Made by a program: the position numbers and the translations under genes. Shown here in pieces: positions 1-5,558 of a stretch of DNA of 7,785 nucleotides. Origin of the DNA: Opitutaceae bacterium (GTDB lineage Bacteria; Verrucomicrobiota; Verrucomicrobiia; Opitutales; Opitutaceae); contig JADLBI010000017.1 in NCBI GenBank assembly GCA_020847775.1, positions 1 through 7,785 on the forward strand, written 5' to 3'. The notes below the pieces were generated by a model. It saw only the letters and a program-made list of their open reading frames with translations, did no database searches and was not told the origin of the DNA. Within the stretch, counting starts at the first letter, position 1. The number at the start of each line of letters is the position of its first letter.

Positions 1-422
1 CCCGCCACCCTTTCGCAGGCTGCTTTCAAGGGGCCATAATTTCCGCCTGAGATCGTCGTCACCGTCTCATCCATCAATGGCGCGGATAGCGGCGAATCCT
101 CCGTCAAGCCAACTTGGCTGGGATCCGCATAAGCAGAGGCGCTGGAGACAAACGTATAGTGTGGCCTCCCACTCAACGCCGCCAACAGGGCTCTCACTTG
201 TCGCGGATAGTAACCGCAGGTGTCGATCACCGCATCCCACTCCCGTCCGTGCAGAATCGATAGATCTTCATTGCGATTCGCGATCAAGCGTTCGACTTGC
301 GCGGGCACAAGACCGCCTGACTTGCCGCGATTGAGCAGCGTCACGTCATGCCCGTTGACCAAGGCCGCATGCATCAAGGCCCGGCCCAGAAACACCGTGC
401 CGCCGACAATCAATATTCGCAT
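1..422 (-). CDS. NAD(P)-dependent epimerase/dehydratase-like SDR protein (3' end outside window)
   Basis: The gene reads leftwards from an ATG at 422-420 and stays open for 140 codons to the window edge, so only the N-terminal part is present. It begins MRILIVGGTVFLGRALM, the beta-alpha-beta nucleotide-binding fold of extended short-chain dehydrogenases. The glycine motif is GGTxFLG (residues 7-13), with Val10 where classical extended SDRs have glycine. Further on are DAVIDTCGYYPRQV (63-76), SSASAY (93-98) and a catalytic-type YxxxK, Tyr129 to Lys133 within NYGPLK. Together these resemble the bacterial family of 'GGTRFLG' NAD-dependent epimerase/dehydratases (reductase-like proteins), whose substrates are mostly unknown. 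Upstream of the ATG the minus strand reads AGGA about 11 nt away and AGAGGG immediately before it, a mediocre ribosome binding site. It is transcribed divergently from the aldo/keto reductase. The family call is secure, but the substrate cannot be deduced. Confidence 0.87.
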   Translation of the reverse strand, partial: MRILIVGGTVFLGRALMHAALVNGHDVTLLNRGKSGGLVPAQVERLIANRNEDLSILHGREWDAVIDTCGYYPRQVRALLAALSGRPHYTFVSSASAYADPSQVGLTEDSPLSAPLMDETVTTISGGNYGPLKAACERVA

Positions 423-515
423 GCCCTCTGTTATCCTGGCACTATCGGCGACGCACGCCTAATCACCCGCGGGTTTGACGTTATCGCCTGACTAGAACTC
501 ATTGACCGTCACACG
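423..515. promoter_or_regulatory. Divergent intergenic spacer, probable back-to-back promoters
   Basis: This 93-bp gap separates the start codons of the leftward epimerase-like gene and the rightward aldo/keto reductase, so both promoters should lie in or near it. It contains a perfect 10-bp palindrome, ACCCGCGGGT, at 465-474, directly followed by a TTGACG (475-480) that could act as a -35 hexamer for the rightward gene. No good -10 hexamer sits 16-18 bp downstream: the best-placed hexamer, TCATTG at 499-504, matches poorly. The reductase has no visible Shine-Dalgarno sequence before its ATG. The regulatory role is inferred from position only. Confidence 0.35.
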
Positions 516-1475
516 ATGAAATACACCCGACTCGGCCCCACCGATCTCAACGTCTCGCGCATTTGCTTCGGCTGCTGGCAACTTAGCCCGTCATTCTGGG
601 GAGAAGTGCCGGTCGGGCCTTGGGCCGAGTCGGTGCGCGCCGCGTTGGATCTCGGCGTCAATTTCATCGACACCGCTGATGCCTACGGCGACGGCCATGC
701 CGAGACCGAACTCGGCAAACTGCTCAAACAAGACGGCACGCGCGACCAGTTCATCCTCGCGACCAAGTTCTACTGGAACTTCGCCGACGGCCCGCGCCAC
801 CCCAACACCACACACGATTACATTTTGCGCGCCTGCGAAGCCTCACTCCAACGCCTGCAAACCGACCGCATCGACCTTTACCAAATCCACGCTTGGGATG
901 CCATCACGCGACCGCACGAAGTCGCCCGCGCTTTCGCGACACTCAAACAACAGGGCAAGGTCCGCTGGTTTGGCGTGAGCAACCTCAATCCCGAACAGAT
1001 GGACCTGTATCGAAAGCATTTCGAAGTCAGTTGCCTGCAGCCGCCCTACAGTCTGCTTGACCGCAACATCGAGGCTCGCGAATTGCCCTACTGCCTCACG
1101 CATAACATCGGCGTCATCAACTATTCGCCGCTTTATCGCGGCCTGCTCGGCGGCCACTACAACGCCGACTCAATCATCACCGGCAACCGCGCCAACGGCC
1201 CGCTCTTCCACGGCGAAGGGCTGCGTCACATCCTCACCGCCATCGATCAAGCCAAGGCCATCGCCGCCGAACTCAATCTCTCCATGGCCGAGCTCGCCAT
1301 GCGCTGGACGCTCACCAATCCCGCCATCACCAGCGCCATCGCCGGCGTGCGCAAACCCGAGCACATCAAGGGCGTCGTCAAAGCCGCCGATGCCGTCTTG
1401 CCGCAACGCACCTGGCACCAGCTCGCCAACCTGTTCGCGAAGGCGAAGAGCGACGCATTGGCGGCGGCGAAGTGA
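516..1475 (+). CDS. Aldo/keto reductase
   Basis: This 319-residue protein is a complete (beta/alpha)8-barrel NAD(P)H-dependent oxidoreductase of the aldo/keto reductase superfamily, expected to be a soluble cytosolic enzyme interconverting a carbonyl and an alcohol. The catalytic tetrad is all visible: Asp52 and Tyr57 in NFIDTADAYG, Lys84 in LATKFYW and His125 in LYQIHAWD. The C-terminal cofactor segment AIAGVRKPEHI (about 274-284) is the usual phosphate/adenine-binding region. It starts MKYTRLGPTDLNVSRICFG, the standard N-terminus of this family, so the ATG at 516 is very likely right although no Shine-Dalgarno sequence precedes it. The sequence resembles the bacterial YhdN/general-stress-type or sugar-dehydrogenase-type reductases, and the physiological substrate is not evident. 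It converges on the PhyH dioxygenase gene, and its stop codon lies inside the palindrome at 1474-1510. Confidence 0.93.
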   Translation: MKYTRLGPTDLNVSRICFGCWQLSPSFWGEVPVGPWAESVRAALDLGVNFIDTADAYGDGHAETELGKLLKQDGTRDQFILATKFYWNFADGPRHPNTTHDYILRACEASLQRLQTDRIDLYQIHAWDAITRPHEVARAFATLKQQGKVRWFGVSNLNPEQMDLYRKHFEVSCLQPPYSLLDRNIEARELPYCLTHNIGVINYSPLYRGLLGGHYNADSIITGNRANGPLFHGEGLRHILTAIDQAKAIAAELNLSMAELAMRWTLTNPAITSAIAGVRKPEHIKGVVKAADAVLPQRTWHQLANLFAKAKSDALAAAK

Positions 1476-1510
1476 TTGTGGGGCGGGATCAGCGATCCCG
1501 CCCCACAATC
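1474..1510. repeat. Perfect 17-bp inverted repeat (bidirectional terminator or REP-like palindrome)
   Basis: Arm GATTGTGGGGCGGGATC (1474-1490), a 3-nt loop AGC (1491-1493), and an exactly complementary arm at 1494-1510. The first two bases of the left arm are the last two of the TGA stop codon of the aldo/keto reductase, and the right arm ends 16 bp before the stop of the convergent dioxygenase gene. A 17-bp uninterrupted GC-rich stem between convergent genes fits a bidirectional transcription terminator. No T-tract follows on either strand, however, so it is not a textbook intrinsic terminator. Its symmetry and GGGCGGGATC core also resemble the repetitive extragenic palindromes that are scattered through many GC-rich genomes. 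Only one copy is present here, so the two options cannot be separated from this window. Confidence 0.8.
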
Positions 1511-1526
1511 CGAACCTTTCGTCACC

Positions 1527-2330
1527 TCACGCCAACACGGCGTCTTTGCTCCAGACGAGCGGGAAGTGTTCGCCTTGCAGCACCTCGCCATCCTCGACGG
1601 TGACGAACTGTTTCATGCAGTGCTCGCCGGATTCGACGTAGCGGGTTTCACCGCCCATGAAGTGCAGCGCGATGGCCCGGCGCGGGCGCCCGCTGGTGTT
1701 GGCGTGGGAACCGTGCCAAGTCAGCGAATGATGGAAGTGCACTTCGCCTTTTTTCACCGGGCATTTCTTCACTTCAACTTTGTGGCCTTGGTATTCGCTC
1801 GGCACGTCGGCCACGAAATCCTTCCACGTCGCCAAATGCTTCATGTGGTCGCCCCACAGGTGCGAGCCGGGCACCATGCTCATGCAACCATTGTCCACAT
1901 CGACATCGTCGAGCGCGACCCACGCGGTGACTTCCGTCATCGGCGCGATGATCGGCCAGAGCGGCGCATCCTGGTGCCACATGTTCACCCCGCCACGCGA
2001 AGCCGGCTTGTATTGAATCTGGTCATGCCAAATACGCAGCTCGGTCGCAGACATGAGCTGGGCCATCTCCTCGCAAATTTGCCGGTTGTGAATCAGGTCC
2101 TTGAACGCGGGGCTCGCCTCCCAAATATTAACGATCTGCCAGACCGGCGCGGCTTCGTTGCCGGTGAAATTGTGGCAGAGCACGGGCTGCGGAATATCAG
2201 TGCGCTCGCGCTCCGCGATAACGCGCTCGATTTCGTTGCGAAGGGTCTCGACCTGCGCGTCGGTAAGCACCTTCGCGCCGCGAAGATAGCCTTGGGATTT
2301 GAATTCGGCGATTTGGGACGGGGTTAACAT
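1527..2330 (-). CDS. Phytanoyl-CoA dioxygenase (PhyH) family Fe(II)/2-oxoglutarate oxygenase
   Basis: A 267-residue protein of the PhyH family, which uses non-haem Fe(II), O2 and 2-oxoglutarate to hydroxylate small molecules. The metal ligands are visible as H119-x-D121 in NMWHQDAPLWP and a distal His206 in LTWHGSHANTSG. Arg217 or Arg218 in GRPRRAIALHFM is placed to bind the 2-oxoglutarate carboxylate. The VPGSHLWGDH segment (153-162) is also typical. The length is normal for bacterial members. I chose the ATG at 2330 (MLTPSQIAEFKSQGYL) because this is where family homology starts; the frame stays open upstream to about 2447, but those residues are basic, low-complexity and unlike the family. 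An AGG (GTAGGC) just before this ATG is a weak ribosome binding site. The gene lies downstream of, and in the same direction as, the AraC regulator, separated by a 248-bp gap with two palindromes. Substrate unknown: bacterial PhyH proteins act on varied natural products and metabolites, not only phytanoyl-CoA. Confidence 0.92.
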   Translation of the reverse strand: MLTPSQIAEFKSQGYLRGAKVLTDAQVETLRNEIERVIAERERTDIPQPVLCHNFTGNEAAPVWQIVNIWEASPAFKDLIHNRQICEEMAQLMSATELRIWHDQIQYKPASRGGVNMWHQDAPLWPIIAPMTEVTAWVALDDVDVDNGCMSMVPGSHLWGDHMKHLATWKDFVADVPSEYQGHKVEVKKCPVKKGEVHFHHSLTWHGSHANTSGRPRRAIALHFMGGETRYVESGEHCMKQFVTVEDGEVLQGEHFPLVWSKDAVLA

Positions 2331-2450
2331 GATGCCTACGAATCTGCGCACCTGCGCATATCCTGTCACCCGCAAAGCCTTGGCCCCGGCACGCGGATGT
2401 TGGCGATTTTTCCTGCCCGACAAAAATCCGGGTCCCGCCTGCTTCATGCC

Positions 2451-2475
2451 CGAATGTTCGTATTACGAACATTCG
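2451..2475. promoter_or_regulatory. 25-bp perfect palindrome, candidate operator copy 1
   Basis: Arms CGAATGTTCGTA (2451-2462) and TACGAACATTCG (2464-2475) flank a single central T at 2463. The 23-bp core is the same as in the second copy at 2517-2541, apart from the central base, which is T here and A there. The site ends about 120 bp upstream of the dioxygenase ATG. An odd-length palindrome with a TTCGTA-N-TACGAA centre is the kind of site bound by a symmetric helix-turn-helix dimer. It could also fold as a hairpin in RNA, but no T-tract follows. Confidence 0.6.
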
Positions 2476-2516
2476 CCTGAATACCTGCATCTCTTACCTA
2501 TGGCGGCGGCGGTTCT

Positions 2517-2541
2517 AGAATGTTCGTAATACGAACATTCT
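2517..2541. promoter_or_regulatory. 25-bp perfect palindrome, candidate operator copy 2
   Basis: Arms AGAATGTTCGTA (2517-2528) and TACGAACATTCT (2530-2541) flank a central A at 2529. The two copies are identical over 23 bp except for the centre, and the outermost base pair differs (C-G in copy 1, A-T here) while symmetry is kept in each. That compensated difference argues that the symmetry itself is under selection. The centres are 66 bp apart, close to six turns of DNA, so cooperative binding or looping is possible. An additional 8-bp palindrome, TTCTAGAA (2513-2520), overlaps its left edge. It lies about 38 bp past the AraC stop codon. Confidence 0.6.
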
Positions 2542-2578
2542 GGTCTGCAACACGGCGGGCGGCGAGTGGGGCGCAGGG

Positions 2579-3523
2579 CTAGGGCTGGCGACCGGCGAGC
2601 AGCGCGTCGCGGAAATGCGCAGGGGACAATCCGTCCACCCGGCGGAAGACCTTGCTGAAGTGGCTCGTGTCGCGAAAGCCCGTGCGCGCGGCGACCTCCT
2701 TGACCGACAAGCGCGAATCCGCGAGCAGGCGGCGCGCCTCCTCCACGCGCAAACGGCGCAGATAATCCAGCGGCGGATAACCGGTGACCTCGCGAAAGAG
2801 GGCCTGCAATCGACTCGAACTCAGCCGCGCCACGCGTTCCAACGCCGCCTGTGTGACCGGCCGCGCCAGATGGGCCTGCATGTGCGCGACCACGCTTTCA
2901 ACGCGCGCTTGGTTGTATTGTGCGGCCTGCCCCGAAGGCCGATTTTCGTCGGGTTCGGCCAGCAGTGCAAGAAGCACGCCTGCGAGCTGCACGGAGACAT
3001 TGGCCGCGCCAAGCACTCCACCGGAAGCATGTTCGTTCAAAATCGTCGTCAACGCCCGTTCAATGCGGTGGCCTTGAAACAAGCGGCGCTGACGCGGGAT
3101 GCGCAGTCCGTGCGTGAAGCGCACGCGAAACGGTTTGCGCGCATCGAGACCCTTGTCCGTTGGCGGCAGGTTTTCCGCGAAGTCGAAATGCACCGCGATG
3201 TGCTCGACCGGTCCGCGTTCATCGGCGCAAAACGAATGCGGCACGAACGGCGGCACACAGAGCAAATCGTGCGGCGCAAACGGCCGCCGCTCGCCCGCGA
3301 TGTCCCAATGGCCCGTGCCCTTCACCACCAAGACAAGTTCATGGTCAAAGATCACGCGTTCAGGAATCGTCAAACCCGACTGGCGGTGCGCGATGCGTGC
3401 GACGGGATGAATCTGCTCGGGCCGCACCAGCACGACCGAGCGCCGCGGCATGCGCCCGAAAGGCCCCAGCCGTTGCACTCGCAACTCAGGGCGTTCTTCG
3501 CGCTTTTGGCGGGCGGCGGGCAT
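2579..3523 (-). CDS. AraC-family transcriptional regulator with N-terminal cupin-like sensor domain
   Basis: A transcription factor of about 314 residues. The C-terminal third is a canonical AraC/XylS DNA-binding domain with two helix-turn-helix units: VTQAALERVARLSSSRLQAL, then LSVKEVAARTGFRDTSHF leading into SKVFRRVDGLSPAHFR, which is the family signature. The N-terminal part has a cupin-like ligand-binding pattern (HELVLVVKGTGHW, then HDLLCVPPFVPHSF), as in regulators that sense sugars or other small ligands. The start is uncertain: in-frame ATGs occur at 3547, 3523 and 3451 with no clear Shine-Dalgarno sequence, and the frame stays open to about 3646. I chose 3523 (MPAARQKREERPEL) because the third-position GC pattern becomes gene-like from there; 3451 would give 290 residues, still normal. 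It is transcribed toward the PhyH gene, which is its likeliest target, and divergently from ccsA/hemA. Confidence 0.9.
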   Translation of the reverse strand: MPAARQKREERPELRVQRLGPFGRMPRRSVVLVRPEQIHPVARIAHRQSGLTIPERVIFDHELVLVVKGTGHWDIAGERRPFAPHDLLCVPPFVPHSFCADERGPVEHIAVHFDFAENLPPTDKGLDARKPFRVRFTHGLRIPRQRRLFQGHRIERALTTILNEHASGGVLGAANVSVQLAGVLLALLAEPDENRPSGQAAQYNQARVESVVAHMQAHLARPVTQAALERVARLSSSRLQALFREVTGYPPLDYLRRLRVEEARRLLADSRLSVKEVAARTGFRDTSHFSKVFRRVDGLSPAHFRDALLAGRQP

Positions 3524-3645
3524 GCGGCAACAGATTGTGGAGCCCATGCGTTGATTCAAGCCGCATGGCGAAGGAGCCCTTTTAGCTTCAGCAGATTCGC
3601 GCCGGAACTTGCCACCGGCGCGCTTCCCGACAAGGTGGCGTTCCA
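3524..3645. promoter_or_regulatory. Divergent spacer and ccsA leader with an inverted repeat
   Basis: This gap between the AraC start and the CcsA-like start should carry promoters in both directions. It contains an 8-bp inverted repeat, CGCGCCGG (3598-3605) and CCGGCGCG (3615-3622), with a 9-nt loop. The right arm ends 9 bp before the ribosome binding site of the downstream gene. As RNA this would be a stable hairpin just upstream of the translation start, and as DNA it could be an operator. I found no hexamer pair close enough to sigma-70 consensus to name a promoter on either strand. Confidence 0.3.
3632..3638 (+). promoter_or_regulatory. Ribosome binding site of the ccsA-like gene
   Basis: AAGGTGG lies 7 nt before the ATG at 3646, one base from the ideal AAGGAGG. 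It fixes the start of the membrane protein gene and contrasts with the genes on the left side of the window, which mostly lack a recognisable site. Confidence 0.7.
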
Positions 3646-4479
3646 ATGTTCGAGCACCTAACCGATCGTAACTGGCTCTGGCTCGCCGGCGAATTCTATC
3701 TCGTCGGTTTCCTGCTGGGCACGTGGTCCTTGTGGCGCGGCGGGCGCCCTTCCGGCTTGGTCATGTATGGACTGGTGACTGGCGGCTATATGCTCCAGCT
3801 GCTTGGGCTGTATCTGCGCGGCCGAGCCGTCGGAGGCTGCCCGCTGGGCAACACGTTCGAACTGTTTCAATTCACCGCTTGGTCAGCGACCTCGCTCTAC
3901 CTCCTGATCGGCGTCAAGGTCCGCTCCAGCTTGCTCGGCTATTTCACCGCGTGCTTATCGGCGGCGCTCACCCTCGTTTCACTGGCAATCCCAGCTTGGG
4001 ATGCGACGCGGCGCACCAACCTATTTGGCGGCAATCCTTGGATCGAGTTTCATGCCGCGCTCGCGTTGTTCAGTTACGGCGTATTCGCTCTGCTGACCTT
4101 AACGGCGGTGATGCTCCTCCTGCGCAACCACTCGCTCAAACACAAGCGCCTCGGCGGCTGGTTTTCGTTTCTCCCTTCCATCATTGATCTCGATTTGATC
4201 AGCGTCCGCCTATTGGGCACCGGCGTGACCCTGCTGGCCGCCTCGCTCGCGGTGGGCTCGGTTTATTGGCTGCAAGACCTCAGCCGCATCGGTTTGCCCC
4301 ACTTATTCACCATCATCATCTGGGCCGCCTACGCCATCACCCTATTACTGCGGCTGAAAGGCTGGCTGATCTCGCGTCTTTTCGCTTGGGCCGGCATAAC
4401 CTTGTTCGCGGCGGCGATGCTGTCCCTGCCGGTCAACTCCAACCCACACGCCAAACCCCCGGTGGAGGCGCGCCGATGA
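3646..4479 (+). CDS. ccsA/hemX-like: CcsA/HemX-family integral membrane protein (cytochrome c assembly superfamily)
   Basis: A 277-residue very hydrophobic protein with about eight predicted membrane spans (roughly 11-29, 37-57, 74-91, 97-116, 135-159, 187-207, 218-236 and 243-262). The CPLGNTFELFQFTAW segment (65-79) matches the 'PLSNLYE.L.F.AW' block of the CcsA/ResC/HemX superfamily, and His136 in PWIEFHAALALFSYGVFAL sits where the family has a conserved periplasmic-side histidine. Functional CcsA proteins carry a tryptophan-rich haem-handling WWD motif; the corresponding stretch here, GSVYWLQDLSRIGLPHLF (204-221), is at best a degenerate version. That, plus the position directly before hemA, makes a HemX-type role (a membrane protein that in Bacillus influences HemA level) at least as likely as haem delivery for cytochrome c maturation. 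The stop codon overlaps the hemA start in ATGA, so the two genes are almost certainly co-transcribed and translationally coupled. Confidence 0.8.
   Translation: MFEHLTDRNWLWLAGEFYLVGFLLGTWSLWRGGRPSGLVMYGLVTGGYMLQLLGLYLRGRAVGGCPLGNTFELFQFTAWSATSLYLLIGVKVRSSLLGYFTACLSAALTLVSLAIPAWDATRRTNLFGGNPWIEFHAALALFSYGVFALLTLTAVMLLLRNHSLKHKRLGGWFSFLPSIIDLDLISVRLLGTGVTLLAASLAVGSVYWLQDLSRIGLPHLFTIIIWAAYAITLLLRLKGWLISRLFAWAGITLFAAAMLSLPVNSNPHAKPPVEARR
4464..4468 (+). promoter_or_regulatory. Ribosome binding site of hemA, inside the ccsA-like gene
   Basis: GGAGG is located 7 nt before the ATG at 4476. It decides the hemA start: although the frame is open for 70 codons further upstream, those codons lie inside the membrane protein gene and encode nothing HemA-like. 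Confidence 0.8.
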
Positions 4480-5558
4480 GTCAGACTTTTTTCGTGCTGG
4501 GGGCGACCCATCATCAAGCGCCGATCGAGGTGCGGGAAAAGCTGACTCTGCCGGCCACGCAATTGGCCTCGCTGCACTACGAGTTCGCCGCGATTGAGGG
4601 ACTGCGCGAGCTGACCGTGCTTAGCACATGCAACCGCACAGAGATTTACGGCGTGGCCTCCGCCCCGGACGTCGTGCCCCGGCTGCAGTCGCAGTTCTGC
4701 GCGCGTCAAAGTTTCGCCGAGGCCGAGTTCGCCAAATACGCCATGCAACTGCACGGACGGACTGCCGTGCAACACCTGCTCGAAGTCGCCGCCGGGCTGG
4801 ACTCGCAGCTCATCGGCGAGACGGAAATCTTCGGTCAGGTGAAGGACGCTTACGCCACCGCGCAAAAACTGCGCCGCACCGGGCCCGTGCTCAACCGCGT
4901 GTTTCAGAAAGCCTTTCAAGCCGCCAAGCAGGTGCGCACACAAACCGCCATCACGAGCGGCCAAGTCAGCGTGTCCAATGTCGCGGTGGAGCTGGCGCAA
5001 TCCATCTTCGGCCAGCTGGCCAGTGCGAGAGTGCTATTGCTCGGTGCTGGTGAAATTGGCGAGAAGACCGCGCGCGCATTTCAAAGCCGCGGTGCCGCGG
5101 CCTTAACCGTCGCCAGCCGCCGGCTGGAACGCGCGATGGCGCTGGCCAACGAACTGGGCGCATTCGCCATGCCCTTCTGGCTCGCGCCCGTGAAACTCGT
5201 GGATTTCGACATCGTGGTCTGCGCGACCTCGGCCCCGGGCGCCGTCATCACTTGCGCCGACGTGTCAACGGCGCTGCGCCGCCGCGCAGCCCGGCCGCTG
5301 CTGTTCATCGACCTCGGCTTGCCGCGCGATGTCGAGACCACGGTGGGCGACCTCGCCAATGTTTACCTCTACAACCTCGACGACCTTGCGCGCATTGCCG
5401 ACGAAAACCGTGCGGTGCGCGCCGCTGAGATCGAAAAGTGCCGTTTGATTATCGACGCGCGAACCGACGCCCTGTGGGCGCAAATCAGTCCACACTTGAA
5501 CCACAGCGAGAGTATAGAATCGGATGCGCGCGCACCGGCGCTCCATCCCAAGGCCTAA
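4476..5558 (+). CDS. hemA: Glutamyl-tRNA reductase
   Basis: This 360-residue cytosolic enzyme reduces glutamyl-tRNA(Glu) with NADPH to glutamate-1-semialdehyde, the first committed step of haem and other tetrapyrrole synthesis by the C5 pathway. The N-terminal catalytic domain opens FFVLGATHHQAPIEVREKL and has the nucleophile Cys52 in LSTCNRTEIYG. The signature AAGLDSQLIGETEIFGQVKD is at 105-124. The NADPH domain has LLLGAGEIGEKTA (187-199), then ASRRLERA and LLFIDLGLPRDVE (275-287), all typical. The spinal helix begins at about 313 (AVRAAEIEKCRLIID). The dimerisation domain that normally follows, bringing many HemA proteins to 410-430 residues, is almost absent here: the protein ends after a polar tail about 20 residues long. 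The start is set by the GGAGG site and the ATGA overlap with the upstream membrane protein. The TAA stop overlaps the stop codon of the convergent kinase. Confidence 0.95.
   Translation: MSQTFFVLGATHHQAPIEVREKLTLPATQLASLHYEFAAIEGLRELTVLSTCNRTEIYGVASAPDVVPRLQSQFCARQSFAEAEFAKYAMQLHGRTAVQHLLEVAAGLDSQLIGETEIFGQVKDAYATAQKLRRTGPVLNRVFQKAFQAAKQVRTQTAITSGQVSVSNVAVELAQSIFGQLASARVLLLGAGEIGEKTARAFQSRGAAALTVASRRLERAMALANELGAFAMPFWLAPVKLVDFDIVVCATSAPGAVITCADVSTALRRRAARPLLFIDLGLPRDVETTVGDLANVYLYNLDDLARIADENRAVRAAEIEKCRLIIDARTDALWAQISPHLNHSESIESDARAPALHPKA

Larger units (their letters stand above)
2331..2578. promoter_or_regulatory. Non-coding gap upstream of the dioxygenase gene, with two palindromes
   Basis: This 248-bp gap between the AraC stop codon and the dioxygenase ATG is long for this gene-dense window and should contain the dioxygenase promoter (leftward). 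It holds two 25-bp perfect palindromes, listed separately. I could not find a leftward pair of hexamers close to the sigma-70 consensus. A small AT-rich inverted repeat (GATTTTT at 2405-2411, AAAAATC at 2422-2428) is also present. The arrangement suggests control by a dimeric repressor or activator, which is an inference from the symmetry and position. Confidence 0.45.

Noticed and set aside
1476..2327. Long plus-strand open frame of 283 codons opposite the dioxygenase gene
   Set aside because: It begins inside the palindrome, is wholly antisense to the PhyH gene with its intact metal-binding motifs, and its product is histidine/arginine-rich without any recognisable domain. High GC content explains the open frame.
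2405..2428. Terminator-like inverted repeat GATTTTT ... AAAAATC
   Set aside because: The stem is only 7 bp and almost all A/T, with a 10-nt loop; too weak to act as a terminator, and it is far from a stop codon.
2331..2447. Possible N-terminal extension of the PhyH protein by 39 residues
   Set aside because: Basic, non-conserved residues upstream of the family-typical start MLTPSQIAEF, and the stretch is better read as part of the regulatory gap.
2455..2537. LexA/SOS boxes
   Set aside because: The half-sites TGTTC and GAACA recall the verrucomicrobial LexA motif as I remember it (spacing of 4), but here the spacing is 7, and neither neighbouring gene is a DNA-repair function.
2451..2541. 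CRISPR array
   Set aside because: Only two repeat units, both fully palindromic, with a single 41-bp spacer and no cas genes; operator or repeat-element explanations fit better.
2615..3661. Long plus-strand open frame of 348 codons opposite the AraC gene
   Set aside because: Arg/Ala/His-rich product with no domain, entirely antisense to a well-supported AraC regulator, and running over the well-supported start of the ccsA-like gene.
4266..4475. Possible N-terminal extension of HemA by 70 residues
   Set aside because: The extension lies inside the membrane protein gene in another frame and looks like random sequence; the ATG at 4476 has a strong GGAGG site and begins the HemA homology.
5060..5110. 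Frameshift or break within hemA
   Set aside because: The reading frame and all motifs run continuously from the catalytic domain through the NADPH domain, so only the C-terminal shortening is unusual.
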